A stretch of DNA of 64,000 bases from Lucinisca nassula (lineage: Eukaryota > Mollusca > Bivalvia > Lucinida > Lucinidae), in the NCBI GenBank assembly GCA_963580285.1, contig OY757011.1, positions 97,950,678 to 98,014,677 on the forward strand, in the 5' to 3' direction. Numbering within the stretch: the first letter of the stretch is position 1; each line of letters opens with the position of its first letter. The notes beneath the pieces were generated by a model. The model was not told the DNA's origin and ran no database searches. It saw only the letters and a list, made by a program, of their open reading frames with translations. This document shows, in pieces, positions 8,352-18,687 of the stretch. Made by a program: the position numbers and the translations under genes.

Positions 8352-9153
8352 CAGTCGAACCTGTCTTGAGAGACCACCTGTGGGAAGAACCAAAAGTGGT
8401 CTCTCAAGACAGGTGGTCTCTTAGGGCAGGGAGGATAAACCAAGACTTTTTTGAAATTCATATTGTGCAATTTATGAGATCAATAATAAAATATACACAT
8501 GTATCTACAGAAAAAGAGTTGCTTCTAAAATGTTATAAAACTTGCTTGTTCCTTGATCGCAGGACCGCTAATGGTTGCATTTTTGGCGACCATGTCCTGG
8601 AACCATTTTAATGTCAATTCGTTTATGTCCTCGTATGTTGACGAAATGTGTCTTCTCTTTCTATCAGAGTGGGCATTGTTCTCAAAGTCGTCGACCAGCT
8701 CACGTTTTCGCTTTTTAATTGACTGAATTTGTGTCTTTCCAACGCCTAATTCATCAGCCACCTGTCTGCACGATTTGCCTTTTTCGATCTCTTTTAAAAC
8801 ATTAATTCTCTCTTCCAAAGTTAAAATTTTCAGTCGCAAAAATATATAAAAGTCTATTTTTAGAATCGGGAATTTCCATTTCCAATGCCAATATGAAGGG
8901 AGATAAGTATTGGTACTTGCGCACCGGAACCAAACAACGGTCGTGTTTCCGGTGTCAGGGTAAACTTATTTGGTCGCACATGGCAGGGAAATTTTACAAT
9001 TTGGACACGTTTTCAGCGGTCGCTGGTCGCGTTGGACAGTTGGGCGCTCAGGACAGGTAATTTAACATTGAAAATTGCTCGGGAGGATTGCATGACGGTC
9101 GTTCAAGACAGGAAATCGCTTAAGACAGGTGGTCGCTCCCGCAGGTTTGACTG
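8352..9153 (-). mobile_element. Tigger/pogo-like deletion derivative
   Basis: TA at 8350-8351 and 9154-9155. Inverted ends CAGTCGAACCTG... and ...CAGGTTTGACTG, both running into ACCACCTGT. Removing it restores a core unit of the host tandem element (ACTTGACATATAGTTAGACC). It carries only the N-terminal part of a transposase frame. Confidence 0.7.
8525..8839 (-). CDS. Truncated Tigger-like transposase, CENP-B-type HTH only
   Basis: The 104-residue frame starts at ATG 8839. It holds LTLEERINVLKEIEKGKSC and RQVADELGVGKTQIQSIKKR, the psq/CENP-B N-terminal helix-turn-helix of pogo/Tigger transposases, followed by part of a second DNA-binding region (TLKWFQDMVAKNATISGPAI). The DDE catalytic domain is missing. 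In life it would bind the inverted ends of its family but could not cut. Whether it is expressed is unknown; an intact HTH-only frame in an otherwise non-autonomous element is a possible repressor or simply a recent deletion product. Confidence 0.6.
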   Translation of the reverse strand: MRLKILTLEERINVLKEIEKGKSCRQVADELGVGKTQIQSIKKRKRELVDDFENNAHSDRKRRHISSTYEDINELTLKWFQDMVAKNATISGPAIKEQASFITF

Positions 9154-9255
9154 TATAGTTAGACCTTGCTATGGAGCAGTGCATATTGTTTTGAGGTTGC
9201 AGTTCAACAAATATAAACTTGCCACAGGCATATAGTGCCCCCCTTTTGGAGTTCT

Positions 9256-9580
9256 TGCTTCTCTATAAAGTGGGGTTTGCAGGGGTTTATCATCAGATAG
9301 ACATGTTAACATGATGAGATGGAGCTCAAAAATGTATAGCTTACACAGAAAATTGACCATAAATGGTCATTTTCCAATATAATCTATACTTATTTGTTTG
9401 GATATAACACTGTTGCCCCACCCCATCACAAAAATAGATATAAAGAAAAACTGGGGTTTACAGGGGTAAACCTTATTTTTCTTATTTCTGCTCTAAAATA
9501 TAGATTGTGGGTGCTCGTTAGAACCAGCAGTTATAAAGAGTACCCACAATCTATATTTTGAGCAAAAGTAAAAAAATACA
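9256..9580 (+). mobile_element. Degenerate pieces of double-hairpin MITE
   Basis: CTCTATAAAGTGGGGTTTG near 9262, CTGGGGTTTACAGGGG near 9450, and a GGTGCTCGTTAGAACC hairpin near 9510. Order and orientation are mixed, so several broken copies overlap. Confidence 0.35.
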
Positions 9581-9749
9581 ATCATGTATCACAATTTTTT
9601 ATCCTAAATTTTTTTTTTTGGCCGTAAAGTTCACAATGCATTTGTAATGGCATGTTTTTGTAATGCATTGTGGCTTTGACAAATATGGCATGGTGCTGCC
9701 ATTCAGAGCTGAAATTGACTTTTGAGTACTTGTTAACCACTTAGAAAAG

Positions 9750-9928
9750 AAAGTGATGCGAGTCGTACCGTCCATTAAATCCTAGTGGTTTCTTTGGGCG
9801 GTAGGGCTTGAGATCTCATTTCATCTCAGTGTTGGGTAAAAGTCCCACATAATTGGCAGCAACATCTCCAAAATGACCAAAGAGTGTTGATGGGGACATG
9901 AAACCTCAATACAAACAAACACTCTAGT
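9750..9928 (+). mobile_element. SINE-like element (CAAACAAACA tail)
   Basis: Body GGGCTTGAGATCTCATTTCA, AAGTCCCACATAATTGGCAG and GTGTTGATGGGGACATGAAA, ending CTCAATACAAACAAACA. Same family as 850-1142. Confidence 0.55.
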
Positions 9929-10006
9929 TTAATTAAAATGGTTTTGGAACCCAACATTAGTGTTATAAAAAGGTTGTGGTGTCTGTTACATTTATTTCTG
10001 TTACAG

Positions 10007-10140
10007 GCTGAACAGTGCCAATATGGCTGGATTTGAAGAAATGTTGAGATTCTACCTGCCAAGCAGCACAATGAATATGATGATGGCCATCGCCTACGAG
10101 ACCATTGACATGATAATGAGCACAATGGATAGCTATTACG
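10007..10140 (+). CDS. Host exon d (phase 2 to 1)
   Basis: Acceptor TGTTACAG, donor GTATGT. The first base completes the split AA-G lysine codon from exon c. It encodes about 45 residues, very Met-rich (MNMMMAIAYETIDMIM), with no Cys and no sequon. Phase class 2-1, like exons b, h and l. Confidence 0.82.
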
Positions 10141-10210
10141 GTATGTGGGAACCTATGCAATCAAGTTTTTTATTATGCAGAGCTTAGTTGCTCTAACCAT
10201 TGTTAGCTTA

Positions 10211-10491
10211 TTATGATAACACATCCACATGATATAGTTCTTTCTTTCATACCTCCAAAACAATATTTTTTTTTCCGATGAAAATTGGTGATATTTTTCT
10301 TATTCATACTCCAAACACAGGTTGTGAGTGCTCATTAGAGCCGCTTCATTGAGACGGTTCTAAAGAGTACCCACAACCTATGTCTTGGAGCAGAAATAAG
10401 GAAAATAATCTATACTCCCTTACACCCCAGTTTTCTCTATATAAAGTGGGGTGTAAGGGGGTGTTCATTTCATGGACTTGTTCACGTGATG
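10211..10491 (+). mobile_element. Double-hairpin MITE
   Basis: Hairpin 1 GTGCTCATTAGAGCC... near 10328-10375; hairpin 2 TACACCCCAGTTTTCTC... near 10410-10462; right end ACTTGTTCACGTGATG. It follows the donor of the exon at 10007 by 70 bases. Confidence 0.58.
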
Positions 10492-10733
10492 AATAGTGCA
10501 TTCTTTCATACCTCCAAAACGGTCTTTTTTTCTGATAAAAATTGGTGATATTTTTTTTGTCTATACCCCAAACACAGGTTGTGAGTGCTCATTAGAACTG
10601 CCTCATTGAGGCGCTTCTAACAAGTACCCACAACCTATGTCATGGAGCAGAAATAATGTATACCCCCATAAACCCCAGTTTTCTCTATACAGGTCTGTTC
10701 ATTCAATGGCTTTGTTAACATGATATTAACAAA
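10492..10733 (+). mobile_element. Double-hairpin MITE, tandem partner, partly deleted
   Basis: Begins directly after the preceding copy. Hairpin 1 near 10585-10632 is intact; the second hairpin has lost its right arm. Confidence 0.5.
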
Positions 10734-11097
10734 CTTTTTAGTATTCAAAATATTAACTTTCTGGCAGGTACAATATCTAATGCAATGTACTTATCATATG
10801 ATGTCATTGATAAGCAGTGGATAATGTTGTGTAATAAAAATCGTATGGCTCGGCATTTTTATCCCTTTTCCTCAACTCGTTTAATAAATTCAATAATACA
10901 TGGGCACTCTTGTAAGATCCTCTATACAAAATACCAAAATGGCAACAATTGTATTGTTGGCGTTTTATATTCATGAGCAGGATAAATTTCATGCTCAACT
11001 CATTTTGGCATGAAACACGTTTTATAACCCATGGCCCAGCCAGGGCATGCATTTGGTTTGGGTTCCTTTAAATTCCCATTTAAAAAATAAACTGTTT

Positions 11098-11292
11098 CAA
11101 CCTGCATTCCTGCTGAATAGATTAATTTGTCACAGCAATTTTTAACTAGCAACCAATCAAAGTTATCGATATGACAACATTCATTTAAATTAAAAAAACT
11201 GAATGACAGTGTAGATCCCGATCAGATGGCTTCTTTAGAAACCATCTGAACTGGATCTACACTGTTCGTAAAGGTTGCACTATAGCAGGACA
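11098..11292 (+). mobile_element. Palindrome-bearing MITE, type gamma, degenerate
   Basis: CTGCTGAATAGATTAATTTG left flank as in the copy at 4916. Palindrome 11213-11278 with mismatched arms. Confidence 0.45.
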
Positions 11293-11310
11293 TTGGAAAA
11301 AAAACAAACT

Positions 11311-11815
11311 TTAACCCTTTTGGTACCAAATGGAATCTTCTCCTTATATATAGCAGGAGTCTATTTCAAAATTTAGGGGTGACAGGTTGTTTTAATCAAA
11401 ATTTATTTGCATTACGATAACTCGCCCGTACGACATAGTGCATTTTCACATCACCAAAATGGCTACTTTTCTGATGAAAATCCTTCATATTTTTCTAATA
11501 AATGCTCAAAACATAGGAGGTGGGTGCTCGTTAGAACCGCCTCATTGAGGCGGTTCTAACGAGTACCCACAACCTATGTCTTGGAGCAGAAATAAGAAAA
11601 ATAATGAATACCCCCGTAAACCCCAGTTTTCTCTATATAAAGTGGGGTTTAGTGGGGTCTCCATTTCACGGACTTGTTCACATGATGGGAAAATGGCTCA
11701 ACTTTTAGCAAACAGTGGAGGCCCTGATCAGACGCCGCGTTCTGCGGCGTCTGATCTGGGCCTGCACTGTTTGCCAAGTTACCAGTTTTAGGGTTTCTGG
11801 TACTAAATGGGTTAA
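11311..11815 (+). mobile_element. Palindrome-bearing MITE, type beta-1, interrupted
   Basis: TTAACCCTTTTGGTACCAAA start and CTAAATGGGTTAA end. Palindrome 11708-11774. A double-hairpin MITE occupies 11410-11687. The uninterrupted arrangement is seen at 8-229. Confidence 0.62.
11410..11687 (+). mobile_element. Double-hairpin MITE, best intact copy
   Basis: Runs from CATTACGATAACTCGCCCG to ACTTGTTCACATGATG. Hairpin 1 at about 11522-11572 is perfect over GTGCTCGTTAGAACCGCCTC-like arms; hairpin 2 at 11612-11660. No coding capacity. Use this copy as the family reference. Confidence 0.65.
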
Positions 11816-11898
11816 ATACCACACCTGCTGAACAGAACATTTTTGCATATGCATATGTTATTATGGTACTATTTGATATTGATGAAAATATTTTTCAG

Positions 11899-12038
11899 CT
11901 ATTGATTCCGAGCTTCGTTACTTCGTGACATTGGATCGTGATGTCATGGGCACTAACGTCATGAATATATTTATCATGATGGGACCCGAGAAGACCTCAG
12001 CCTTCCTGACGGAGATTTTAAAACCTACCAATTTTGAG
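11899..12038 (+). CDS. Host exon e (phase 1 to 0)
   Basis: Acceptor TTTTTCAG, donor GTAACT. It encodes about 46 residues including FVTLDRDVMGTNVMNIF and ending EILKPTNFE at a codon boundary. The LKP end followed by PLLLGKV in the next exon is the short ABCA-like motif mentioned for the whole gene. Phase class 1-0, shared with exon i. Confidence 0.82.
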
Positions 12039-12102
12039 GTAACTTTTAAATTGTATTTATTGTCAAAGAAAAGTGCAAAGATTACAAAATTTTAACCAGA
12101 AT

Positions 12103-12347
12103 TTAAGGGTAATGGGAACACCTGACATATTTTTCGGCCATTTTTCAAACGGAGACAACTTTCGGAACTTCCTGTTCACGTTTTAGCTCACCTGAGCCAA
12201 CGGCTCCTGAGGAACACATTCTTTCCTTTAAGAGAAGACCCCTTTTCAGTGGGACAGGGCTCATAGTAAAGTGAACAGGAAGTCCCAAAAGTTGTCTCCC
12301 TTTGAAAAATGACGGAAAAATCTGCCATGGGTTCCCAATCCCCTTAA
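12103..12347 (+). mobile_element. TTAA-GGGG foldback MITE, copy 2
   Basis: TTAA at both ends. Here the two long arms (AACTTCCTGTTCAC and GTGAACAGGAAGT) face each other, so almost the whole element is an inverted repeat. It begins 65 bases after the exon at 11899 ends. Confidence 0.6.
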
Positions 12348-12563
12348 GACATGAATTACAACACTTGTCATCTGCTTGTTTGTCTATGCATATAAAAAAC
12401 ATTTTCAAAATAAAAATCTTGCTGAATTACTTTGTTATTCCTTATCTAATGGTATCCCTAAGTATTCAAAGAACTCCGTAGGGGCTCAAAAATGGATTCA
12501 ACTCAGCCACTGTAGCATGTTAATTAACCATCCGTGTTTGAGCCATTGAAGCTTCATCATAAA

Positions 12564-13150
12564 GTAAAAATTCTATATTCAGTCAACATTTGGAACTGTT
12601 CAAAAGTGGTCCTCTAGACCACTTTCAATTAGTCCACCTTTGAGAATGTTCAGAAATGGTCTTAAAGACCACTTTCATACAGTCTACCCTTGAGACTGTT
12701 CAAAAGTGGTCCTAAAGACCACTTTTGAACAGTCTCAAAGGTGGTCACTGTTCAAAAGTGGTCTTTAAGACTACTTTCAATCTGTCCACCTTAGAGACTG
12801 TTCAAAAATGTTCTTAAGGACCACTTTCATTCAGTCAACCTTTGAGACTGTTCAAAAGTTGTCTTAAAGACCACTTTCAATCATTCCACCTTTGAGACTG
12901 TTCAGAAGTGGTCTTAAAGTCCACTCTCAATCAGTCCATTTTTTGGACTGTTCAAAAGTGGTCTTAAAGACCACTCTCAATCAGTCCACCTTTGGGACTG
13001 TTCAGAAGTGGTCTTAAAGACCATTTTTGAACAGTCTCTAAGGTGGTCTCTTACTAAAGGACACTAGATGAAAGCAAGAATCTTAGAAACCCTTAATTTA
13101 CTCGTAATCTTTAAAGAAGGAGTAGTCTTAGTTTTAACTGGGCTTATCAT
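12564..13150 (+). repeat. Hairpin satellite from an expanded pogo-type MITE
   Basis: About nine units of 50-62 bp, each with GACTGTTCAAAAGTGGTC and the AGTGGTCTTAAAGACCACT hairpin, at 12588-13055. The array is bounded by degraded MITE ends (GTAAAAATTCTATATT; GTAGTCTTAGTTTTAA). Confidence 0.65.
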
Positions 13151-13420
13151 GATTACCTAATGTATTTGGACAGACAGGATTGACACTGTTTTTTACTCAA
13201 GACTAAGAAATCAGAGAAGGAGCTCTTTCAACATATGATATACTCAAGTTCAGTCAGGATAAAATAAGTGAAGGGACATTTATTCCACTATAATTCTAAT
13301 TCTCAATGATTATGTACATTTCCAGAGATTTAATTGGTTGAAATAACAGTTTTTACACTTTGACTAATTCCATGAGTAAGAATTGCAGAACTATTTCACA
13401 CAGGGACAGGTAGGAATATG

Positions 13421-13708
13421 CATCACATGAACAAGCCCATGAAATGAATACCCCCCCCCCCCCCTAAACCCCACTTTATGTAGAGAAAACTGGAGTTTAC
13501 GGGGGTATACATTATTTTTTTTTATTTCTGCTCCAAGACATAGGTTGTGGGTACTTTTTAGAACAGCCTCACTGAGGCGGTTCTAAAGAGCACCCTCGAC
13601 CTATGTTTTGAGCATTTATAATAAAAATATCAAGAATTTTCATCAGAAAAGTATCCATTTTGGAGATGTGAAAAATGCACTTCATCGCATAGTTGAGTTA
13701 TCGTAATG
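13421..13708 (-). mobile_element. Double-hairpin MITE, reverse
   Basis: CATCACATGAACAAGCCCAT start, GAGTTATCGTAATG end, both hairpins present; a C run lies near 13450. Confidence 0.62.
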
Positions 13709-14119
13709 TAACGTGACGTTAAAGAGCACATATAGAACCTGCACATTACGTCATTGTATATGAAGTGACATCAAAAGCACATGATTAAAAGATTGGAAAC
13801 TATTGAAAATGTAAATGTTAAAAGACAAATAAATTGAATTTAAAGACGACGTTTTTTTTGGCTTGGGTTTCTATCAAAGATGGCAGCTTCTAATTGAATA
13901 ATCATTCCACCGTGACTGTTTGTAAGTTCATTCTTACGCTTTTGAAAGAATTGCCAAAATTTACCATTTTAGTGGCATTTTTAACAATTCAATGTCAAAG
14001 TGGGAATTATAAGGTATGAATTTTCATTTTTGTGGACTTTATGGATGTGTGAACTTAACTTCATGCAGTTTGTGAGTGATTAGGCAGAGTTTACACATCA
14101 ATTAAAAATGTATTCCACT

Positions 14120-14353
14120 TTAACCCATAAGACCCCAATCACGACAAATGTCGTCTGCTTTGTCGTCTGCCGGTTACTTTAAAAGTCATTTTTTGCAAAC
14201 AGTGTGGACCCAGATCAGGAGCAGTCTGATCTGGGCCCACACTGTTTGCCTGTAAGCAAAAATATTTTTTTAAAACATTTGCAAAAAATTCAGCAGACGA
14301 CATAAGCAGATGACATCTTCAGATGTTGTTTTTCCTGGCAGCTTAACGGTTAA
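14120..14353 (+). mobile_element. Palindrome-bearing MITE, type alpha, next to splice acceptor
   Basis: TTAACCCATAAGACCCC start, GCTTAACGGTTAA end. The palindrome at 14195-14249 is shortened by loss of the loop-proximal part of one arm. Only 15 bases separate its end from the exon at 14369. Confidence 0.62.
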
Positions 14354-14368
14354 CACTTACTTTTCCAG

Positions 14369-14536
14369 CCACTGTTACTAGGGAAAGTGGATGCTAAGTT
14401 ACTGTGTGAAGATATTGCGGATCTTATCTACGAGCCAGATGACCAGGATGTCAAGTCGAGACTGTGTGCTGACATAATAGTAGAAAGATTTATGCAACTT
14501 CCGATAAGTTCACTGTACCAGGATTCTGCGAAGAAG
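14369..14536 (+). CDS. Host exon f (phase 0 to 0), paired-Cys module
   Basis: Acceptor CTTTTCCAG ends at 14368 and donor GTAGGT follows. Its 56 codons begin PLLLGKVDAKLLCEDIADL. Two Cys lie 20 residues apart (LLCED... and SRLCAD). Exon j has the same CED...S-x-LC pattern with 24 residues between Cys, which supports cassette duplication and suggests a disulfide. A palindrome-bearing MITE ends only 15 bases before the acceptor, so the branch point probably lies in repeat-derived DNA. Confidence 0.85.
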
Positions 14537-14588
14537 GTAGGTACCGTAGTTAAGCTCGTACCTTATGTATTTGGAAAGACAGGTCTGA

Positions 14589-14640
14589 GCAAACATTGTA
14601 GACCCAGATGAGATGCTGCAAAATGCGTCATCTCATCATG
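14589..14640 (+). repeat. Palindrome, type delta, truncated
   Basis: GCAAACATTGTAGACCCAGA with GATGAGATG/CATCTCATC; the right outer arm is missing. The flank AGACAGGTCTGA matches the delta copy at 40119. Confidence 0.45.
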
Positions 14641-14800
14641 GTAATTATGTTCTATAAAGGGGTTATCCTTTGGAAGCAAGGATTGCACCACAGAACAAGA
14701 AAATATGAACTGTTCGTGTTTTCTGGGCCAGACTAGCTAGTTTCGGCCAATTAGGCCTCATCAGTGACCCTCAAATATTGTTTGCCGGTCATCCAGCTAT
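14640..14800 (-). repeat. Dispersed repeat (GGCCTAATTGGCC type)
   Basis: GACTAGCTAGTTTCGGCCAA and AGGCCTCATCAGTGACCCTC recur reversed at 27890-27945 and 63490-63530. Element borders are not resolved. Confidence 0.4.
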
Positions 14801-14847
14801 TTTTGACACTACATAAGATAGTAAATTGTACTTGTTCAAATTTCGTG

Positions 14848-15234
14848 CATCATGCGAACAAATCCATGAAATGAACACCCCCTAAACCCTTCTCTATACA
14901 GAGAAAACTGGGGTTTTCGGGGGGTATACATTGTTTTTTTTTTATTTTTTGCTCCAAGACATAGGTTGTGGCTACTCGTTTGAACCGCCTCAATGAGGCG
15001 TTTCTAACAAGTACCCACAACCTATGTTTGTAGTAAGAAAACATATTACAGATCTTCATCAGAAAAGTAGCCATTTTGGAGATGTTTGATTTGTTTGTTT
15101 GATCTGAGGTTTAATGTCCCCATCAACACTGTAAAGGTCATTGTGGAGATGTTGCTTCCAATTTTGTGGGATTTTACCCAACTTTTTGGAGTTGTGAAAA
15201 ATACACTATGTTGCGCGGGTGTGTTATCATAATG
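14848..15234 (-). mobile_element. Double-hairpin MITE with SINE fragment inserted
   Basis: CATCATGCGAACAAATCC start, GTGTTATCATAATG end. A reverse SINE piece with TTTGTTTGTTTGATCTGAGG and GTCCCCATCAACACTG fills about 15090-15188. Confidence 0.58.
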
Positions 15235-15265
15235 AAAAATTCCCTCTGCTTGTCATGATTAGCTC

Positions 15266-15499
15266 TTAAGGGGAATGTGAACACCTGGTAGATTTTTCTG
15301 TCATGTTTCAAAGGGAGACAACTTTCGGGACTTCCTGTTTTCCTTTTCTATAAGCCCTATACCACTGAAAACAGGTCAACTCTTAAAGGAAAGAATTTGC
15401 TCCTCAGGAGCAAATTCTTCCCTTTAAGAGTTGACCCCTATTGACATGGGAGACAAAAATACTTTTGCAGGAGTTTCCTCCTGTCTCCATTCCCCTTAA
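15266..15499 (+). mobile_element. TTAA-GGGG foldback MITE, copy 3
   Basis: TTAA borders, the AAAGGAAAGAATTTGCTCC hairpin in the centre. Left end has GGGGAATGTGAACACC. Confidence 0.65.
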
Positions 15500-15788
15500 T
15501 AGATTAAGACTAATTGGATAGAAATTGGATAAAATAATGTTGGACTAATTGGATAAAATATCATGTACATGTATATAGAGGATCTTACACGAGTGGTCAT
15601 TTCATATATATATGAAACAAGCCTTTGGCAAAAATGCATTGTTGGCATGGACGTCGCCCTGACTTTACTTCATCCGGCCAAAGTGTTTTTACATGTGTGG
15701 TCATTCAATATATATTACACGACGTTATCCACTGCTTATCACTGACGTCATATGATAAAAATTTGTATATTTTTCATTTGTTTACTAG

Positions 15789-16057
15789 ATGGAGGAATCA
15801 ATGACATACATCAGCTCTGTCATAGACGACCCCGAATCAGTAGAGAACACCATCAGCATGGAAATACTTTACGCCAAGATAAACGAGATGTCTAACGAGA
15901 CAACTTATTTATCCATGGAGAGTACAAAAGAATGGACTAATATTTTGACACATCTGCCTTATGAACAGTCTGGTTATCTTGTGACATCGGGTAAAAGTGA
16001 TCCAGCTGCCTGGGGTTCGGCTTGGTACAATGCATCGTCTGCTGCATTTATGACAAA
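15789..16057 (+). CDS. Host exon g (phase 0 to 2)
   Basis: Acceptor TTTACTAG ends at 15788; donor GTAAGT begins at 16058. It encodes about 89 residues with acidic helical sequence, then SMESTKEWTNIL and a Gly/Ser/Trp-rich end (AAWGSAWYNASSAAF). Sequons NET and NAS. It occupies the same cassette slot as the exon at 59458. Confidence 0.83.
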
Positions 16058-16133
16058 GTAAGTAAAGATAAAGATAAACAGAGGATCTTTCATGAGGGCT
16101 CATGTATTATTGGATTTATTAAAAGAGTTGAGG

Positions 16134-16447
16134 GCCGGCTTCGGTGGCTCTGTCAGATGCGCGTCTGACTGGTGATTTGCAGGATGTGGGTTCGACTCCC
16201 GCCGGGGTCGGCAACATTCTTTCGTGGAGGTTGATCAGAAATTTTTTCTACTGTCATTCTCTCCCTTCGGCTGATTCAAGAAGGGCGGTTGTCAGTTTCT
16301 GGCGAAAGAATGTGTACTGTACCGGTTAACCGCTTACATATAAGCCTGCCCAGGAAAGTGTGGATAGTTAAACTGACCGGCTCAAAAATGACCAAAATAG
16401 TGTTGACTGGGCCGTTAAACTCCAATACAAACAAACAAAAAACAAAT
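16134..16447 (+). mobile_element. tRNA-derived SINE with 9-bp target duplication
   Basis: tRNA-like head (GGTGGCTCTGTCAGATGCGC; B box GGTTCGACTCC), body with CATTCTTTCG...TTCAAGAAGGGCGGTTGTC, tail ACAAACAAACAAAAAAC. GAGTTGAGG occurs at 16125-16133 and 16448-16456. A related repeat near 10862-10880 (reverse) shows the site uninterrupted. Other copies: 17592-17902 and 20966-21276 reverse, 34193-34512, 38540-38670. Confidence 0.75.
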
Positions 16448-16674
16448 GAGTTGAGGAAAAGGGATAAAATGTGAGGCTTTTGCCTTTCTAACGTCTAAAT
16501 CTGATGTAATTAGTGCTGTGACGTGACATAATTTGTCCCGATTTTGGGGCGTCATAGTGCATGATGGCGTTCGAAAGGAAATATATCCCCGCCTGAAAGG
16601 AATATTTTCTCTGCAGGAAAATATCATTTTTATTTCCCCATAAAATTACTTAAAATAGCAGCAAAAATGTAATA

Positions 16675-16940
16675 TAGAAGCTTTATTTAACGTCGCATAT
16701 CCGTAACGAATAACATAAGCTCTGCAGATCTTTTATTGCGACAAACAAAGTATCGTTTAACAAATACTTACCTGCCTTAATTTATCTTCCTAGGACTACC
16801 CCTGATAATGCAAGCGTCAGCCAAGGGAGCACCTAGTACCATTTTTCAAGCCTTTGGTATGGCGCGGCTGGGGATCGAACCCAGGGCCTCCCATTCCTGA
16901 AGCGGACGCTCTACCACTCAGCTATTGTGGCCGGTGGTAG
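16675..16940 (-). mobile_element. tRNA-derived SINE (ATCTTTTATC-tail family), reverse
   Basis: Reverse copy of 3244-3515: AAGCTTTATTTAACGTCGCA, then a tRNA-like head at 16860-16920 with GGGGATCGAACCC. The tRNA homology is only in the head, so it is not a functional tRNA gene. Confidence 0.62.
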
Positions 16941-16974
16941 CTGCAGATAATGAGGAGTATTGAGGATAATCATA

Positions 16975-17040
16975 TGTTGTGGGTATTTGTTAGAATCGCC
17001 TCGATGAGGCGATTCTAACAAATACCCACAACATGTGTTT
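16975..17040. repeat. Isolated GTTAGAATCGCC hairpin
   Basis: TTGTGGGTATTTGTTAGAAT and its complement form a stem of about 28 bp around a CGATG centre. It is hairpin 1 of the double-hairpin MITE without the rest. Confidence 0.55.
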
Positions 17041-17591
17041 CTAACAATTCCCTACACTGTTTGCCAATATGTTGAAGCAGTCATGAGCCAAGCCAACATT
17101 TTCCGGCAAGCTATCTTTGTACAGCACTCTGACATCATGATGACATGAATTGGGTGCGACTATAAATAACCATTACCTAGATTTCGTAAAAATCAGTTAT
17201 AATCACATGGACATCAGCCAAATAAAGCTACTGAGCTTAGTAGCTTTAGGTTGATTGACAAAATCATCCCAAAAATGCAGTTTCATAATGTGCAGTCAGT
17301 AAAACCTCAGATTAGCCTGCACATGCATTGTGGAAGTCATATTTGAGCTTTTACACCGATGCAGTAAATTCTTTCCTCTTTGAATACACCTCTTTTGATA
17401 AAAATAAAACAAAACTGTAATTTTGAAAGAGTTGTGTCTCCTGAAATGGCTGTTTCTCTGCTTTCTTGACTGAAATTGAAACCTGGAACCAGTTGTTCAA
17501 AGCATTGTTGGCTTAAAAAGCTCTGTAGTGGTCAAAATACATACAGTATCTAATACATTGCAAGCTGTATTAAGCAGTCACCTTAAGGATG
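17041..17591. other. Intron, no recognised feature
   Basis: AT-rich sequence with stops in all frames and no repeat recognised elsewhere in the window. Confidence 0.4.
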
Positions 17592-17902
17592 TTTGTTTGT
17601 TTGTTTGTATTGGAGTTTAACAACCCCGTTAACACTATTTTAGGTCGTTTTTGAGCCGGTCAGTTTACTTATCCACACTTTTACTGGGCAGGCTTATACT
17701 TAAGCTGTTAACCAGTACAGTGCACATTCTTTCGACAGAAACTGACAACTGCCCTTCTTGAATCAACGGAAGGGAGAGAATGACCGTAGAAAAGATTTCA
17801 TGATCAATCTCCACGTAAGAAAGTAGCCGACTTCGGCAGGTATCGAACCCGCTTCCTGATCACCAGTCAGACGCACATCCGACTGAGATACTGAGGCCGG
17901 CA
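17592..17902 (-). mobile_element. tRNA-derived SINE, reverse
   Basis: TTTGTTTGTTTGTTTGTATT tail at left, tRNA-like head at 17830-17900 (GGTATCGAACCCGC; CCGACTGAGATACTG). Confidence 0.7.
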
Positions 17903-18680
17903 CACCTTAAGGATGATCAAAATATGCTTGCTCAAGACAGGCGCTTGCCTAATACAGGTGCCTTTGGATGTATTTTTATCCAGTCACCTTTTTTTGTGTA
18001 CATACACTATGACAGGTTTTACTGTTAACTTGTATTTTTGCTGAAAAATGTAAGTAGCTTTGCACGTGGCCACTATGATGGGTTCTACTAGCATAAAGGC
18101 TTACCAAGAGTTAGATAGATCTAAGTCTATGTAATGTTGGTTGGTGCCTGATGCTCTGTCTCTGGTCGGGCCCATCGGAGTCTAATTGTTGGTTTTCTTT
18201 TGCTCCAGCATTTCAGTGTTTTCTTGCTGTCAAGTCCTCACTGTTGTTTTATCTATGTGGTTGTTTGATTTTTTGTGTTCACGGAGATGTTGCACTGATG
18301 AGTTAGGAGGCCATCATGCGGACTGAACAAATAATGTGTCTAAATCGCGACGGAAGTAAGGGCGAGGATTGTGGCCATGTAAAATCAATTTAAGCCCCCA
18401 GTGGAATTTGTTTCATTGACCGTTCCAAGGCGGTTCTTCTGTTGCGGTTTATTTTTGTTATGGTTTCTCTTTGACTGTTTGTATCGCTTATATTATTTTG
18501 CTTTGGATAGCCTATTGGCCATTTAGTGGGAAAGTAACTGTCCTTTTGGCTTTCCGCTATTGATGTTTCCATTAGAGTCTGTTGTTTCATGTTTGTGTTT
18601 CTTTCCCTTTAGTGTCTCTGATGGGAGCTGTGGGTTTATTGTATAGATTCCTGATCATTGCCTTCACTTCTGTTTTGCTG
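17903..18680. other. Intron, mostly unassigned
   Basis: TATTTTTGCTGAAAAATGTA near 18031 repeats one arm of the hairpin at 18688. The G/T-rich part at 18120-18640 has no convincing frame and may be decayed retroelement sequence. Confidence 0.3.
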
Positions 18681-18687
18681 TACATTG

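Larger units (their letters stand above)
7351..9262 (+). mobile_element. Tandem-core element, GGCATATA family, with nested Tigger-like element
   Basis: Starts TTTATGCCCGTTTTG. Repeated units contain CTGAAACTTGATATATAGTT and GAGGTTATGGTCCACCAAAT. Ends GGCATATAGTGCCC, then GGAGTTCTTGC. The last unit is interrupted at 8352-9153. A second copy of the family fills the right edge of the window. Confidence 0.55.

Noticed and set aside
16858..16930. Functional tRNA gene on the minus strand
   Set aside because: Only the head of a dispersed SINE resembles a tRNA; the same head and body recur at 3244-3515 and stem pairing is incomplete.
18390..18590. Short minus-strand frame near 18.4 kb as a gene
   Set aside because: Low-complexity polar peptide without splice context or homologous pattern; kept as unassigned intron.
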